NCBI RefSeq assembly: GCF_001486585.1
Contig: NZ_LN909046.1
Coordinates: 992,001 to 1,056,000 of the forward strand
Length of the DNA: 64,000 nucleotides
Direction of reading: 5' to 3'
DNA from: Paenibacillus senegalimassiliensis
GTDB lineage: Bacteria > Bacillota > Bacilli > Paenibacillales > Paenibacillaceae
The notes beneath the pieces are model-generated. The model saw nothing but the letters and a program-made list of their open reading frames with translations. It did no database searches and had not been told where the DNA came from. Positions 44,621 to 53,804 of this stretch are shown here, one piece after another. The position numbers and the translations under genes are program-made. Position 1 is the first letter of the stretch, and each line of letters starts with the position of its first letter.

Positions 44621-45415
44621 ATGTTGATCATTACAACAGGTGACCACGAAACGCCTGGTACCGTGCAGCGGGCGCGTGAATTGGCGAAGCTGTCTAATCA
44701 GCCTTATGTGTCTAGAAGCCGAACCGCACTACCCAAGCTGGCGGAGCGCTACGGCGATGCTGATATTTTGGTCATCCTGGAGCTGGGGGTACGTCTGCAT
44801 CGCACTGGGCAGGAACCCATGGTGTTTCACCCCAGCATGGCCTTTGTGCGGGCCAAGCGACTACTTAAAGGCGAAGGAGACGCCATGCTGGAGGCAGCCA
44901 GAGTAATGCCCGGCGATACAGTAATCGATGCCACAGCCGGGCTGGGCTCCGATGCGATGGTGTTCTCGTTTGCAGTAGGTGAGAAAGGCCGTGTTGTGGC
45001 GCTGGAGGATTCGCTTCCGCTCTGGGCTTTGCTATATGAAGGCTTGCAGCGATACACATCCAGGATTCTTCCCTTCAATGAGGCACTTAGACGGATTGAG
45101 GCTCGGCAAATGCACCATCTGGAGGCTTTACGCGCTATGCCTGATGATAGCGTCGATATTGTCTATTTCGATCCGATGTTCCGCGATCCGATTGCGGAAT
45201 CATCTTCTCTGTCTCCCTTGCGCTCCTTCGCCAATTCGAACCGGCTGGATGCCGAGGCCGTGAAGGAAGCCTGCCGGGTAGCGCGCAAGTCCGTGGTCCT
45301 TAAGGAGCAGAAGAGCAGCGGAGAATTTGACCGACTGGGCTTTACTCCCTGTACCCGTGCCCATTCTAAAATAGCTTACGGAGTGATTTCACTTGACTCA
45401 AACTCAAAAACCTAG
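44621..45415 (+). CDS. Class I SAM-dependent methyltransferase, RsmJ-like (DUF548)
   Basis: 264 residues. Motif I VIDATAGLGSDAMVFSFAVG (~103-122) and catalytic-loop YFDPMFRDP, which resembles the DPMFP of RsmJ, the 16S rRNA m2G1516 methyltransferase. The N-terminal ~85 residues (TPGTVQRARELAKLSNQPYV) are an extension typical of the Firmicutes members. An rRNA or other nucleic-acid target is likely but the exact nucleotide is not known for this group. It overlaps miaA by 23 bases, so the two are co-translated. Confidence 0.8.
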   Translation: MLIITTGDHETPGTVQRARELAKLSNQPYVSRSRTALPKLAERYGDADILVILELGVRLHRTGQEPMVFHPSMAFVRAKRLLKGEGDAMLEAARVMPGDTVIDATAGLGSDAMVFSFAVGEKGRVVALEDSLPLWALLYEGLQRYTSRILPFNEALRRIEARQMHHLEALRAMPDDSVDIVYFDPMFRDPIAESSSLSPLRSFANSNRLDAEAVKEACRVARKSVVLKEQKSSGEFDRLGFTPCTRAHSKIAYGVISLDSNSKT

Positions 45416-46367
45416 ACTGCTTGTGCTGGTGGGACCTACCGCTGTGGGCAAGACGAAGCTGAGCATTGAACTGGCCAAGTCCCTGTCCTGCGAGATTATC
45501 TCCGGAGATTCCATGCAGGTATACCAAGAAATGGACATCGGCACAGCCAAAATCAACCAGGCAGAGATGGGCGGCGTCCCTCATCATCTTATCGATGTGC
45601 TGAGACCGGATGAGCCCTTCTCTGTCGCTATGTTTCAAGAGTGGTGCCGGGAGCTTATTCCAGAGATTACAACGCGGGGGCATTTGCCTTTTATCGTTGG
45701 GGGAACGGGTCTGTACGTGGAATCGGTCTGTTATGAGTTTCAATTTACGGATGCGGGGGCGGACGAGGCGTTTCGCACCAGCCAGCAGGCATATGCCGAC
45801 GAGCAGGGAGCGGAAGCCCTGCATGCCAGGCTTGCTGCCGTAGATCCGAAGTCGGCGACCCGGCTGCATCCCAACGATGTGCGGCGCGTCATTCGGGCCT
45901 TGGAGATACATCATCTGACGGGCGGCACGTTATCGTCTCAATTGGAAGGACAAAACAAGCAATCGCCCTACGAGCTTTGCATCATCGGTTTGACAATGGA
46001 CCGTCAAATGCTTTATAACCGTATTGAACAGCGAATTGACGAAATGCTGCGGCTGGGGCTGGTCCATGAGGTGCGGGGATTGCTTGCTAAGGGGTATACC
46101 CGTGAACTTATCTCGATGCAGGGACTTGGCTATAAGGAAATCATCGAGCATTTAGAAGACGGACTGCCGCTCGAGCTGGCTGTGGAAAAATTGAAGCGAG
46201 ACACCCGCCGTTTTGCTAAAAGGCAGCTATCCTGGTTCCGCCACATGAAGGATATTGCCTGGATTGACGTCGGCGATGGTGAAAATTTTTCCGGGATTTT
46301 AGCGGAGGCCCATGCTATAATAGCAGGAAAGTTTCCCGCTGATCTTGAATATAATTCAAAACACTAA
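45393..46367 (+). CDS. miaA: tRNA dimethylallyltransferase MiaA
   Basis: 324 residues from TTG 45393, with GGAGTGA upstream inside the preceding gene. P-loop GPTAVGKT (14-21), the DSMQVYQEMDIGTAK segment that carries the catalytic Asp and prenyl-acceptor contacts, GGTGLYVES, and LHPNDVRRVIRALEI. It transfers a dimethylallyl group to N6 of A37 in tRNAs that read UNN codons. Next to hfq, as in many bacteria. Confidence 0.96.
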   Translation: MTQTQKPRLLVLVGPTAVGKTKLSIELAKSLSCEIISGDSMQVYQEMDIGTAKINQAEMGGVPHHLIDVLRPDEPFSVAMFQEWCRELIPEITTRGHLPFIVGGTGLYVESVCYEFQFTDAGADEAFRTSQQAYADEQGAEALHARLAAVDPKSATRLHPNDVRRVIRALEIHHLTGGTLSSQLEGQNKQSPYELCIIGLTMDRQMLYNRIEQRIDEMLRLGLVHEVRGLLAKGYTRELISMQGLGYKEIIEHLEDGLPLELAVEKLKRDTRRFAKRQLSWFRHMKDIAWIDVGDGENFSGILAEAHAIIAGKFPADLEYNSKH

Positions 46368-46391
46368 TTGATTCCTATTGGGGGTACGGCT

Positions 46392-46631
46392 ATGAATAAG
46401 ACCATTAACATCCAGGATACATTTCTAAATCAACTACGCAAAGAGAGCATTCCGGTCACCGTATTTTTGACAAACGGCTTCCAGATCAGAGGGACAATCA
46501 AGGCATTTGACAATTTCACCATCGTAATTGATAGCGATGGACGCCAGCAAATGGTGTACAAGCACGCAATCTCGACCTTCCAGCCGCAGCGTAATGTATC
46601 GCTGATGCAGGAGCAGCCGAGCGAGGACTAA
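46392..46631 (+). CDS. hfq: RNA-binding protein Hfq
   Basis: 79 residues from ATG 46392, with GGGGG eight to nine bases upstream. Sm1 motif ([22 protein letters not shown]) and Sm2 motif (YKHAISTF) are both complete; Gln at the distal face (QDTFLNQL) as usual. It forms a hexameric ring that binds U-rich and A-rich RNA. A terminator follows within 50 bases. Confidence 0.97.
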   Translation: MNKTINIQDTFLNQLRKESIPVTVFLTNGFQIRGTIKAFDNFTIVIDSDGRQQMVYKHAISTFQPQRNVSLMQEQPSED

Positions 46632-46680
46632 GCTGAGCTGAAACTTTTTTGATTTCAATACGTTAAAAGTATAGGTAAGA

Positions 46681-46712
46681 AAGGAGCAACCTGATTCGGG
46701 TTGTTCTTTTCT
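46681..46712 (+). terminator. Terminator after hfq
   Basis: GAGCAACC-TGATTC-GGGTTGTTC plus TTTTCTTT. Confidence 0.8.
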
Positions 46713-46749
46713 TTCCATGCACCTGAATAAGCGTAAGCCTTTAAGTGAA

Positions 46750-46820
46750 GTTCAAAAAGTTGCTTCATCCAATTAACGGTAGCTATTTGTAGATTCATCA
46801 TTAATTAACACTTTTTGAAC
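46750..46820. repeat. 71-bp element with inverted GTTCAAAAAGT ends
   Basis: GTTCAAAAAGT at 46750-46760 and its exact reverse complement ACTTTTTGAAC at 46810-46820, 49 bases apart, AT-rich between. The same terminal motif bounds the longer palindromic element at 10803-10970, so this may be a short member of one repeat family. Confidence 0.5.
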
Positions 46821-46860
46821 AACCTTGGATAGGCAGATTGGCAGGAAGGGAGTCAGAAAC

Positions 46861-49464
46861 ATGTCTAGTAAAGATCCTTCAAGACTGCAAAGAAGCGGTC
46901 ACACCGAGAAAAAGCCAAATTCGTCAAAATCACCAAAGGCGAAGAAAAAGAGAAGGCTATCGGTTAGAAAGGTATTATGGACTTCGTTTTTTACGATTGC
47001 GTTTGCGATATTTTGTGCGATTGCGGGTTACATGTATATCACGGTCAGCGGCGAGAAGATTTTGCTGGAGAACCAGGATAAATTGACGGTGTATGAAACG
47101 ACCAAGGTTTACGATCGAACCGGTGTCCTGATGGGAGAACTCTCGATTGACAAGAGTGAACCCGTGGACCATGAGCAAATCCCTGAACTGCTTCGGGAAG
47201 CGTTCGTTGCTACGGAAGACCGGCGGTTCTTTGAGCATAACGGGGTAGACTTGTGGTCCATCGGCCGTGCGGCCGTTAAGGATATCGTAGCTCGTTCCCT
47301 GGTCGAAGGGGGGAGTACGATTACCCAGCAGTTGGCGAAGAACATCTTTTTAAGTGCTGATAAAACGTTCTTCCGTAAAGCGACGGAAATGTCGATTGCG
47401 ATGGCGCTTGAACGGCATGAGACCAAAGAGGAGATTCTTACTATGTACCTCAATCGCATTAACTTTGGGGGAACCGTTTATGGCATTAAGGCTGCCTCCA
47501 TTCGTTATTTTGGGGAGAGCGATCTGAATAAGCTGGAACTATGGGAAATGGCTACACTGGCAGCGATGCCTAAGGCTCCTTCGCGCTATAATCCGCTCAA
47601 GAACCCGGATTTGTCTAAGGAACGGCGGGCTGTCGTGCTTGAGTTGATGTATCAAGAGGGCTACATTACCGCCGAAGAGCGGGATCACGCCAAGGCCGTA
47701 GATTACGATTATGAGCCTCCGGCCAGAAATCAAAGCTATCTTGCGTTCATAGATTATGTTGTTGAAGAAGCAGAAGAGAAGTTTGGCCTGACGGAAGATG
47801 AACTGAACCGTGGAGGCTACAAAATCTATACAACGATGGATGCTAAGGCGCAGAAGGCGCTGGAGAAGGCATTTGATAATGAAGATTTCTTCGAGAAGAG
47901 CAAGGACGAGCAGCAAGTGCAGGCGTCTATGGTTATCATGAACCATGAGAACGGCAGCCTGGTCGCTCTGCTTGGCGGGCGTGACTACCAACGTAAAGGC
48001 TTTAGTCGTCTGGATAGCCGTCGTCAGCCAGGATCGGCATTCAAGCCGATCGTATCCTTTGCGCCGGCCCTTGAATCCGGCAAATTTACGCCGAATTCAC
48101 AGATCAGCAACGAGCAACAGTGCTTCGGCGACTACTGTCCGAAGAACTTGCATGGCTATTCGAAGAGTATTAATTTAAGTACGGCTCTGACCAAATCGGA
48201 AAATATTCCGGCGGTGTGGCTGCTCAATGAAGTTGGCGTTGGCACCGGTGTGAAATATGCCAAAGAGATGGGCATTACCATGGATAAGGATGATCGTAAT
48301 CTGGCGATTGCCCTTGGTGGCTTGACCCATGGGACCAATACGCTTGAAATGGCGGGAGCCTTCAGTGTCTTTGCCAATGGCGGATCTTATAACCCGCCGT
48401 ATTCCATCAAGACGATTGTAGATCATAACGGCGTTGAGAAATATAAATATAATGCACCCAAGCCCAAGCGTGTGCTTAGTGAGCAGACCGCTTACTACAT
48501 GACTTCGATGTTGCAGAACGTCGTAAATGAGGGGACCGGGAAGCGTGCGAAGCTGGATCGTCCGGTGGCTGGTAAGACGGGAACGACTCAGCACGGTATT
48601 CCGGGACTTACGAGTAGTAAGAACCGTGATGTCTGGTTCGTCGGGTACACACCGGAATGGACCGGGGCCGTATGGATGGGTTACGATAAGGCGGATAAGA
48701 ACCATTTGCTGAACGGCAGCAGTGGTCAGACCGCGGCCTTGTTCGCTGCCGTCATGAACGAAGCGTTGAAAGGAGTACCGATGAAGTCATTCCCGGTTCC
48801 TAACAATTTACAGCCAGAGCAGGAGGAAGAACCGGAATCAACTGCTCCTACAGGCTTAAGTGCTTCTTATAATGTAGATACGGGCGTAGTATCGCTAAGT
48901 TGGAATCCTGTGGAGCAGGCGGATGTTGTCTATCGCATATACCGTCGCGAAGCTACGGAGGAACAGTTCAGTCCGATTATGGATTCTGTTACGACGGAAG
49001 CCGAGGATATTAGCGTTACTTCGGGTACGGGCTATATCTACTATGTGACGGCTTATGATCCAATCAATGCTGTGGAGAGCGATCCATCTAATAACGCTCA
49101 GGTCTTGATTGAAGCCGAGAGTCCACCTGAAGGCGAAGAACCGATTGATCCGGGACAGGAACCTCCAGAAACGCCTAATTATCCGGGGAACGGAGATGGC
49201 GGCCAGAATAACGGTGGAGGCAACCACGGCACGACTCCTGGAAATGGCGAGAATTCGGGTGGCACAGGTGGCAACGGTCAGGAAGGCACGAACCCTGGCG
49301 GCAACGGCAGTCAAGGGAACGGGTCTGAGAACGGAGCCGGCAACGATTCCGATCCAATGGATGGAGATGATGGGGAGAGCATATCTCCCCCTGCAGGCGA
49401 AGTTGAGGAAGGAGGCAGCATTCAGGGCGAGGTTCTGAATACTCCTCCTGGAAATGGCGGCTAA
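46861..49464 (+). CDS. Class A penicillin-binding protein (PBP1A) with FN3 domain and Gly/Asn-rich tail
   Basis: 867 residues from ATG 46861. Basic cytoplasmic N-terminus, membrane helix ~38-60, GT51 transglycosylase with catalytic Glu119 (ATEDRRFFEHNGVD) and GGSTITQQLAKN, then transpeptidase with S392-x-x-K395 (QPGSAFKPI), SEN (SxN) and KTGTT. It polymerises and cross-links peptidoglycan outside the membrane. After the transpeptidase come an FN3-like domain at ~660-755 (TGLSASYNVDTGVVSLSWNP) and a ~110-residue acidic Gly/Asn/Pro-rich tail, both longer than in B. subtilis PonA. The tail is low complexity and likely disordered. Terminator follows. Confidence 0.94.
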   Translation: MSSKDPSRLQRSGHTEKKPNSSKSPKAKKKRRLSVRKVLWTSFFTIAFAIFCAIAGYMYITVSGEKILLENQDKLTVYETTKVYDRTGVLMGELSIDKSEPVDHEQIPELLREAFVATEDRRFFEHNGVDLWSIGRAAVKDIVARSLVEGGSTITQQLAKNIFLSADKTFFRKATEMSIAMALERHETKEEILTMYLNRINFGGTVYGIKAASIRYFGESDLNKLELWEMATLAAMPKAPSRYNPLKNPDLSKERRAVVLELMYQEGYITAEERDHAKAVDYDYEPPARNQSYLAFIDYVVEEAEEKFGLTEDELNRGGYKIYTTMDAKAQKALEKAFDNEDFFEKSKDEQQVQASMVIMNHENGSLVALLGGRDYQRKGFSRLDSRRQPGSAFKPIVSFAPALESGKFTPNSQISNEQQCFGDYCPKNLHGYSKSINLSTALTKSENIPAVWLLNEVGVGTGVKYAKEMGITMDKDDRNLAIALGGLTHGTNTLEMAGAFSVFANGGSYNPPYSIKTIVDHNGVEKYKYNAPKPKRVLSEQTAYYMTSMLQNVVNEGTGKRAKLDRPVAGKTGTTQHGIPGLTSSKNRDVWFVGYTPEWTGAVWMGYDKADKNHLLNGSSGQTAALFAAVMNEALKGVPMKSFPVPNNLQPEQEEEPESTAPTGLSASYNVDTGVVSLSWNPVEQADVVYRIYRREATEEQFSPIMDSVTTEAEDISVTSGTGYIYYVTAYDPINAVESDPSNNAQVLIEAESPPEGEEPIDPGQEPPETPNYPGNGDGGQNNGGGNHGTTPGNGENSGGTGGNGQEGTNPGGNGSQGNGSENGAGNDSDPMDGDDGESISPPAGEVEEGGSIQGEVLNTPPGNGG

Positions 49465-49499
49465 ACTCTTGGCCTGCTAAGGTGAAGAGGTTATACGGA

Positions 49500-49538
49500 G
49501 ACCCCTGGTGGCACATAAGGTGCAGCCGGGGGTCTTTC
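49500..49538 (+). terminator. Terminator after PBP1A
   Basis: GACCCCTGG / CCGGGGGTC arms (one wobble), inner GCAC/GTGC pairs, then TTTCT. Confidence 0.7.
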
Positions 49539-49626
49539 TGCTGCATAATGCGGTGAAAAATGTTTTTTGTGACTCTTTTTCAAATATGGTAAGCTGATAT
49601 TACACTGTGTTGAAAGGGTAATATGT

Positions 49627-50193
49627 ATGAAGCGAAAATTCGGAGACCGCGCAAATTGGCGCCGTGTGACCCAGCGTCAATTCAAATCCAGATACGTGGA
49701 GAGCGGCATATTTACGGGTCACGTGACGTTGTACAGCATCACCGCCTTGCGGGATCCGTTATGGAAGACATACGGAGGGCATACGTTTCGTATCGCGGAC
49801 AAGGGCTTTACTTGGTTGCAGTATTATCCGAAAGGCGAGCATTTCATCGTTACGGCCATGTTTGATGATCATGGAGATATCGTAGAATGGTACATTGATA
49901 TCTGCAAGACGCAGGGGATTACGGATCAAGGCGTGCCTTGGTTTGATGATCTGTACCTGGACATTGTCGTATTGAAGAATCGTGAAACCTTCCTGCTGGA
50001 CGAGGATGAGCTGGATGAGGCGCTAACCAAAGGCTTGATTACCGTTAAGGATTATGATCTGGCTACGGAGACCGCAGAGCGTTTGCTTCATGCGATTAAG
50101 AATCAGCGCTTCCCGTATTTTGACCTGTCTCTGGAGCATTATCGCAGCGGCTTTATGACATCAGAGCCTTTTGAGCCGGGAGGAAGTCAATGA
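49627..50193 (+). CDS. DUF402 family protein (YgaC/Ntdp-like nucleotide phosphatase)
   Basis: 188 residues. DUF402 core at ~60-160: DKGFTWLQYYPKGEHFIVTA, EWYIDICKTQGI and DDLYLDIVVLKNRE with conserved acidic metal-binding residues. Related staphylococcal Ntdp hydrolyses nucleoside tri- and diphosphates. Short gene with the YdcF-like protein overlapping its stop by four bases, so both are co-translated. Confidence 0.85.
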   Translation: MKRKFGDRANWRRVTQRQFKSRYVESGIFTGHVTLYSITALRDPLWKTYGGHTFRIADKGFTWLQYYPKGEHFIVTAMFDDHGDIVEWYIDICKTQGITDQGVPWFDDLYLDIVVLKNRETFLLDEDELDEALTKGLITVKDYDLATETAERLLHAIKNQRFPYFDLSLEHYRSGFMTSEPFEPGGSQ

Positions 50194-50873
50194 TGCGGGG
50201 AAGAAGGCGGAGCATGGGATATTCCATGGCTCCGACCGGAAGGCGAGGAGGCAGCCAGCGTAAGCGTCTGCTTCGCTGGACACTGCTCGTGCTGGTGCTG
50301 GGCATCTGCTGGATATTGTTTGTTCTGGCGCAAATCGGTAGTATCGAACGCAATGCGGCCGTGAATTCACAGCTTGCCGAACCCGCAGATGTGGGGATTG
50401 TCCTCGGAGCATCGCTATGGGGAGACGTGCCCAGCCCTGGTTTGAAAGAGCGCCTTGATCAAAGCCTGGAGGATTATAAAGCAGGCAGGTTTAAGTTGTT
50501 TGTGTTGACTGGCGGTCTGGACACCCCGGAGTCCAGCTTTACGGAGGCGGAGGGGATGGCCAATTATCTGGAGCAGCAAGGCGTGCCGAGAGAGAAGATG
50601 CTGCTGGAGAACGAAGCTACCAGCACCTATGAAAACCTTAAGTTCAGTCAGGAGATTATGAAGGAACAAGGCTTCTCATCGGCTTTGATTATCACGCATG
50701 CCTTTCACGGGAATCGGGCGCTGGAAGTAGCGAACGCACTGGATTACGCCAATCCTAAAATGTCTGTGATTGAATCCCAGGTGTTAAAGCCGTTTCCCAA
50801 CACGTTCAGAGAGGTGCTGGCCTATTCAAAGTGGAAGCTGGACCAACTGGCACTACTGGTTGGCCTGAAATAG
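50190..50873 (+). CDS. YdcF-like (DUF218) membrane-anchored protein
   Basis: 227 residues. Very basic N-terminus, one membrane helix ~28-48 (LLRWTLLVLVLGICWILFVL), then a DUF218 domain outside: ADVGIVLGASLWGDVPSP, KLFVLTGG, EGMANYLEQQGVPREKMLLE, ENEATSTYENLKFS and ALIITHAFHGNRA. The ElyC/SanA/YdcF group is linked to envelope integrity; chemistry unproven. Overlaps the DUF402 gene (ATGA). Confidence 0.87.
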   Translation: MMRGRRRSMGYSMAPTGRRGGSQRKRLLRWTLLVLVLGICWILFVLAQIGSIERNAAVNSQLAEPADVGIVLGASLWGDVPSPGLKERLDQSLEDYKAGRFKLFVLTGGLDTPESSFTEAEGMANYLEQQGVPREKMLLENEATSTYENLKFSQEIMKEQGFSSALIITHAFHGNRALEVANALDYANPKMSVIESQVLKPFPNTFREVLAYSKWKLDQLALLVGLK

Positions 50874-50982
50874 CAAAACTTCTAATAACGGACAGGGAGA
50901 GAGAATACATTTAAAAGTGTGCTCTTAAGTAGGAGCATCTACTGAATTTATTCAGCCCTACCCTTATAAAGAGGTGATTACT

Positions 50983-51984
50983 ATGTCTGGGCGTGTCATG
51001 GCCAGAAGCGGCTCCCCTGAGGAGAGACCTTCCCGGCAGATTAATGTCATCTTGCGCAGTAGCGAACCGCCGGTCGTTTCCCAAGCAGTTCCTGACAGTG
51101 AACCACAGCCTGCAGCAAAGCCCTCGCCACAACAAGGTCTCTTTGCAGAAATTCAAAAAGAATTAGATCACTTGATTGGCCTGGACCATATAAAAGACCT
51201 GATGTATGAAATTTATGCCTTGCTACAAATTGCATCAATGCGCTCGGACGCAGGACTGCTGTCGGGGACGCAGGTTTATCATATGGTATTCAAAGGGAAT
51301 CCGGGAACGGGTAAAACTACGGTGGCACGTATTGTCGCCAAGATGTTTCAGCGCCTGGGCGTGCTCAGCAAGGGCCATTTAATTGAAGTGGAACGAGCGG
51401 ACTTGGTGGGCGAATATATCGGCCATACGGCGCAGAAGACGCGTGACCTGGTGAAGAAGGCGCTGGGCGGTATCTTGTTTATTGATGAAGCATATAGCCT
51501 GGCGCGTGGTGGAGAGAAGGACTTTGGCAAGGAAGCGATCGATACGCTTGTCAAAGCCATGGAGGATCATAAGAATCAGTTCATTCTGATCTTGGCCGGT
51601 TATTCGGATGAGATGGACTTTTTCCTGTCGACAAATCCGGGCCTACCCTCCCGCTTTCCGATTCAAATGGATTTTCCCGACTACACCATTGATCAGCTTA
51701 TCCAAATTGCCGAAGGTATGGCCAAGGAACGCGACTATATTCTGATGCCGCAGGCGATACTCAAGCTAAAGCAGCATTTATTGCGGGAGAAGTGTGAGAG
51801 CGAGCAGATATTCAGCAATGCCCGCTATGTTCGTAATGTTATAGAACGCTCTGTTCGGCAGCAAGCGGTACGCCTGTTGAACCAGTATGCCGGCGGCTCG
51901 CCGGGAAGGCTGGAACTGATGACCATTCGTACCGAGGATATGAAGCTGGACAAGAAAAATGGATCATCAAACCCTATAGGGTGA
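50983..51984 (+). CDS. spoVK: Stage V sporulation protein K, AAA ATPase
   Basis: 333 residues from ATG 50983 (AGAGGTG six bases upstream); an in-frame GTG nine bases earlier is less likely. Pro-rich N-terminal ~60 residues, then CbxX/CfqX-type AAA domain: IGLDHIKDLMYEIYALLQI, Walker A GNPGTGKTT, Walker B ILFIDEAYSL, and the arginine-finger region NPGLPSRFP. SpoVK is needed for late spore maturation in B. subtilis. In Bacillales the order spoVK-ynbA-ynbB-glnRA is conserved; ynbA (hflX) is absent here. Confidence 0.93.
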   Translation: MSGRVMARSGSPEERPSRQINVILRSSEPPVVSQAVPDSEPQPAAKPSPQQGLFAEIQKELDHLIGLDHIKDLMYEIYALLQIASMRSDAGLLSGTQVYHMVFKGNPGTGKTTVARIVAKMFQRLGVLSKGHLIEVERADLVGEYIGHTAQKTRDLVKKALGGILFIDEAYSLARGGEKDFGKEAIDTLVKAMEDHKNQFILILAGYSDEMDFFLSTNPGLPSRFPIQMDFPDYTIDQLIQIAEGMAKERDYILMPQAILKLKQHLLREKCESEQIFSNARYVRNVIERSVRQQAVRLLNQYAGGSPGRLELMTIRTEDMKLDKKNGSSNPIG

Positions 51985-52034
51985 ACGAATCATAGCAACA
52001 AGAACGAACCGGTTGAGGGAGAGGTAACTTAAGC

Positions 52035-53288
52035 ATGGCAGTATTTGCAGAAGAAATCGTACATTGGCTGGAAGCCGCGGAACGGCAGGTAGAATCACGT
52101 TCTAGGGATGTTGACCGGATCGTTGATCAGAATCAATGGAAGGTAATAGAGGCTTTCCAGCGCCATCAGGTTAGCGACTATCATTTTGCAGGCTCTACGG
52201 GGTATGCCTATAATGATCGCGGGCGTGAGGTGCTCGATCTGGTATATGCGGACGTATTTGGCGCCGAGGCGGCGCTGGTCCGGCCGCATTTTGCCTCTGG
52301 GACACATACAATAGCGACCGCTTTGTTCGGCGTGCTGCGTCCTGGTGATGAATTGCTTTACATTACAGGACGCCCGTATGATACGTTACATAAGGTGATA
52401 GGCGCACCCGGCGATGGCAGTGGCTCGCTTCAGGATTTTGGCATTACTTATAATGAGACTGCCCTATTGCCTACTGGAGAAGTGGATTGGAACGCTGTTC
52501 AAGCGAACATAAATGAACGGACCAAGGTTATCGGTATTCAGCGGTCCCGGGGGTATGACTGGCGTGACTCCTTTACGGTAGCACAGATTGGCGAGATGGT
52601 GGAACGGGTAAAAGCTATTAAATCCGATCTGATTGTATTCGTCGATAACTGCTATGGCGAATTTACGGAGGAGCAGGAGCCTACACAGGTTGGCGCCGAC
52701 TTGATTGCCGGATCATTGATCAAAAATCCGGGCGGAGGTCTGGCTGAGACCGGGGGATACATTTGCGGACGTAGCCAGCTTGTACAGCTTGCCGCTTACC
52801 GTTTGACAGCGCCAGGGATCGGCGGCGAGGTAGGGGCGATGCTTGGAACTACGCGTGGAATCTATCAGGGGTTATTCCTGGCCCCGACCATTGTGGGACA
52901 AGCGGTCAAAGGCAGCATTCTGGCAGCGGCCCTGTTCGAGCGGGCGGGCTTTGAGAGCAGGCCGGGATGGAATGACCCGCGAACGGATTTAATTCAGGCC
53001 ATTGCCTTCACCAAATCAGAGCAATTGATTGCCTTTGTTCAAGGGATTCAGCGGGCGGCAGCGGTAGACGGTCATGTGGTTCCAGAGCCATGGGATATGC
53101 CTGGGTATGAACATCCGGTCATCATGGCCGCCGGGACCTTTATTCAGGGAGGAAGTCTGGAGCTTTCGGCGGATGCCCCGATTCGTGCTCCATACATTGC
53201 TTATATGCAAGGCGGGTTAACCTACTCACATGTCAAATTTGGCTTGCTCACTGCGCTGCAGACCATGAAGGACCGTAACTTGTTGTAA
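52035..53288 (+). CDS. ynbB: YnbB-like PLP enzyme (methionine gamma-lyase / aluminium resistance family)
   Basis: 417 residues, fold type I PLP enzyme. FASGTHTIATALFGVLRPGDE is the phosphate-binding turn, VDNCYGEFTEEQEP has the pyridine-binding Asp, and GSLIKNPGGG contains the cofactor Lys. Annotated in databases as aluminium resistance or methionine gamma-lyase family; the real reaction of YnbB is not settled. Its stop codon lies within the first GlnR box of the next promoter. Confidence 0.88.
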   Translation: MAVFAEEIVHWLEAAERQVESRSRDVDRIVDQNQWKVIEAFQRHQVSDYHFAGSTGYAYNDRGREVLDLVYADVFGAEAALVRPHFASGTHTIATALFGVLRPGDELLYITGRPYDTLHKVIGAPGDGSGSLQDFGITYNETALLPTGEVDWNAVQANINERTKVIGIQRSRGYDWRDSFTVAQIGEMVERVKAIKSDLIVFVDNCYGEFTEEQEPTQVGADLIAGSLIKNPGGGLAETGGYICGRSQLVQLAAYRLTAPGIGGEVGAMLGTTRGIYQGLFLAPTIVGQAVKGSILAAALFERAGFESRPGWNDPRTDLIQAIAFTKSEQLIAFVQGIQRAAAVDGHVVPEPWDMPGYEHPVIMAAGTFIQGGSLELSADAPIRAPYIAYMQGGLTYSHVKFGLLTALQTMKDRNLL

Positions 53289-53335
53289 GTTATCCTAACA
53301 CATCTATTGACATGTCAGGATAACTGACATATGAT
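53284..53335 (+). promoter_or_regulatory. glnRA promoter with two GlnR/TnrA boxes
   Basis: Two perfect TGTNAN7TNACA sites: TGTAAGTTATCCTAACA (53284-53300) and TGTCAGGATAACTGACA (53313-53329). -35 TTGACA (53307-53312) and -10 TATGAT (53330-53335) are 17 bases apart and the second box fills the spacer exactly. GlnR bound there must block RNA polymerase; box centres are 29 bases apart, close to three helical turns. Confidence 0.93.
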
Positions 53336-53370
53336 AGGTTCATGATAACTTAACTGGAAGGTTGATAGCG

Positions 53371-53781
53371 ATGAGTGAGGAAATTCGCAGAAATATGGCC
53401 TTGTTTCCTATTGGTATTGTGATGAAGCTTACGGATTTAACCGCAAGACAAATTAGATACTATGAGCAGCATGAGCTTATCGTGCCTGCCCGCACGTCGG
53501 GGAATCAGCGGATGTTTTCCCTGAATGACGTGGAACGCTTGCTTGAAATTAAAGGACTCATCGATAAAGGTGTCAATATCGCAGGCATTAAGCAGGTGAT
53601 GAACCCGATGTCCCGGGAGTCTCAGGAAGCAACCGTGATTACGAAGGATACGGAAGAGAAACGTCGGGAGATGACGGATTCGCAAATCTATCGTATGCTA
53701 AAGCAGCAATTGGTTACAGGAAGCAAACCTGGTCAGGTGTCTCTGATTCAGGGAGAATTGTCCCGTTTTTTCAAAAAATAA
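53371..53781 (+). CDS. glnR: Nitrogen regulator GlnR (MerR family)
   Basis: 136 residues from ATG 53371 (GGAAGG upstream). MerR winged helix (LFPIGIVMKLTDLTARQIRYYE; GNQRMFSLNDVERLLEI), a coiled dimer helix and the C-terminal tail LIQGELSRFFKK that binds feedback-inhibited glutamine synthetase. It represses glnRA when glutamine is plentiful, through the two boxes just upstream. glnA follows after 23 bases. Confidence 0.96.
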   Translation: MSEEIRRNMALFPIGIVMKLTDLTARQIRYYEQHELIVPARTSGNQRMFSLNDVERLLEIKGLIDKGVNIAGIKQVMNPMSRESQEATVITKDTEEKRREMTDSQIYRMLKQQLVTGSKPGQVSLIQGELSRFFKK

Positions 53782-53804
53782 TTTAAATGTTGGGAGAGGT
53801 TCGT

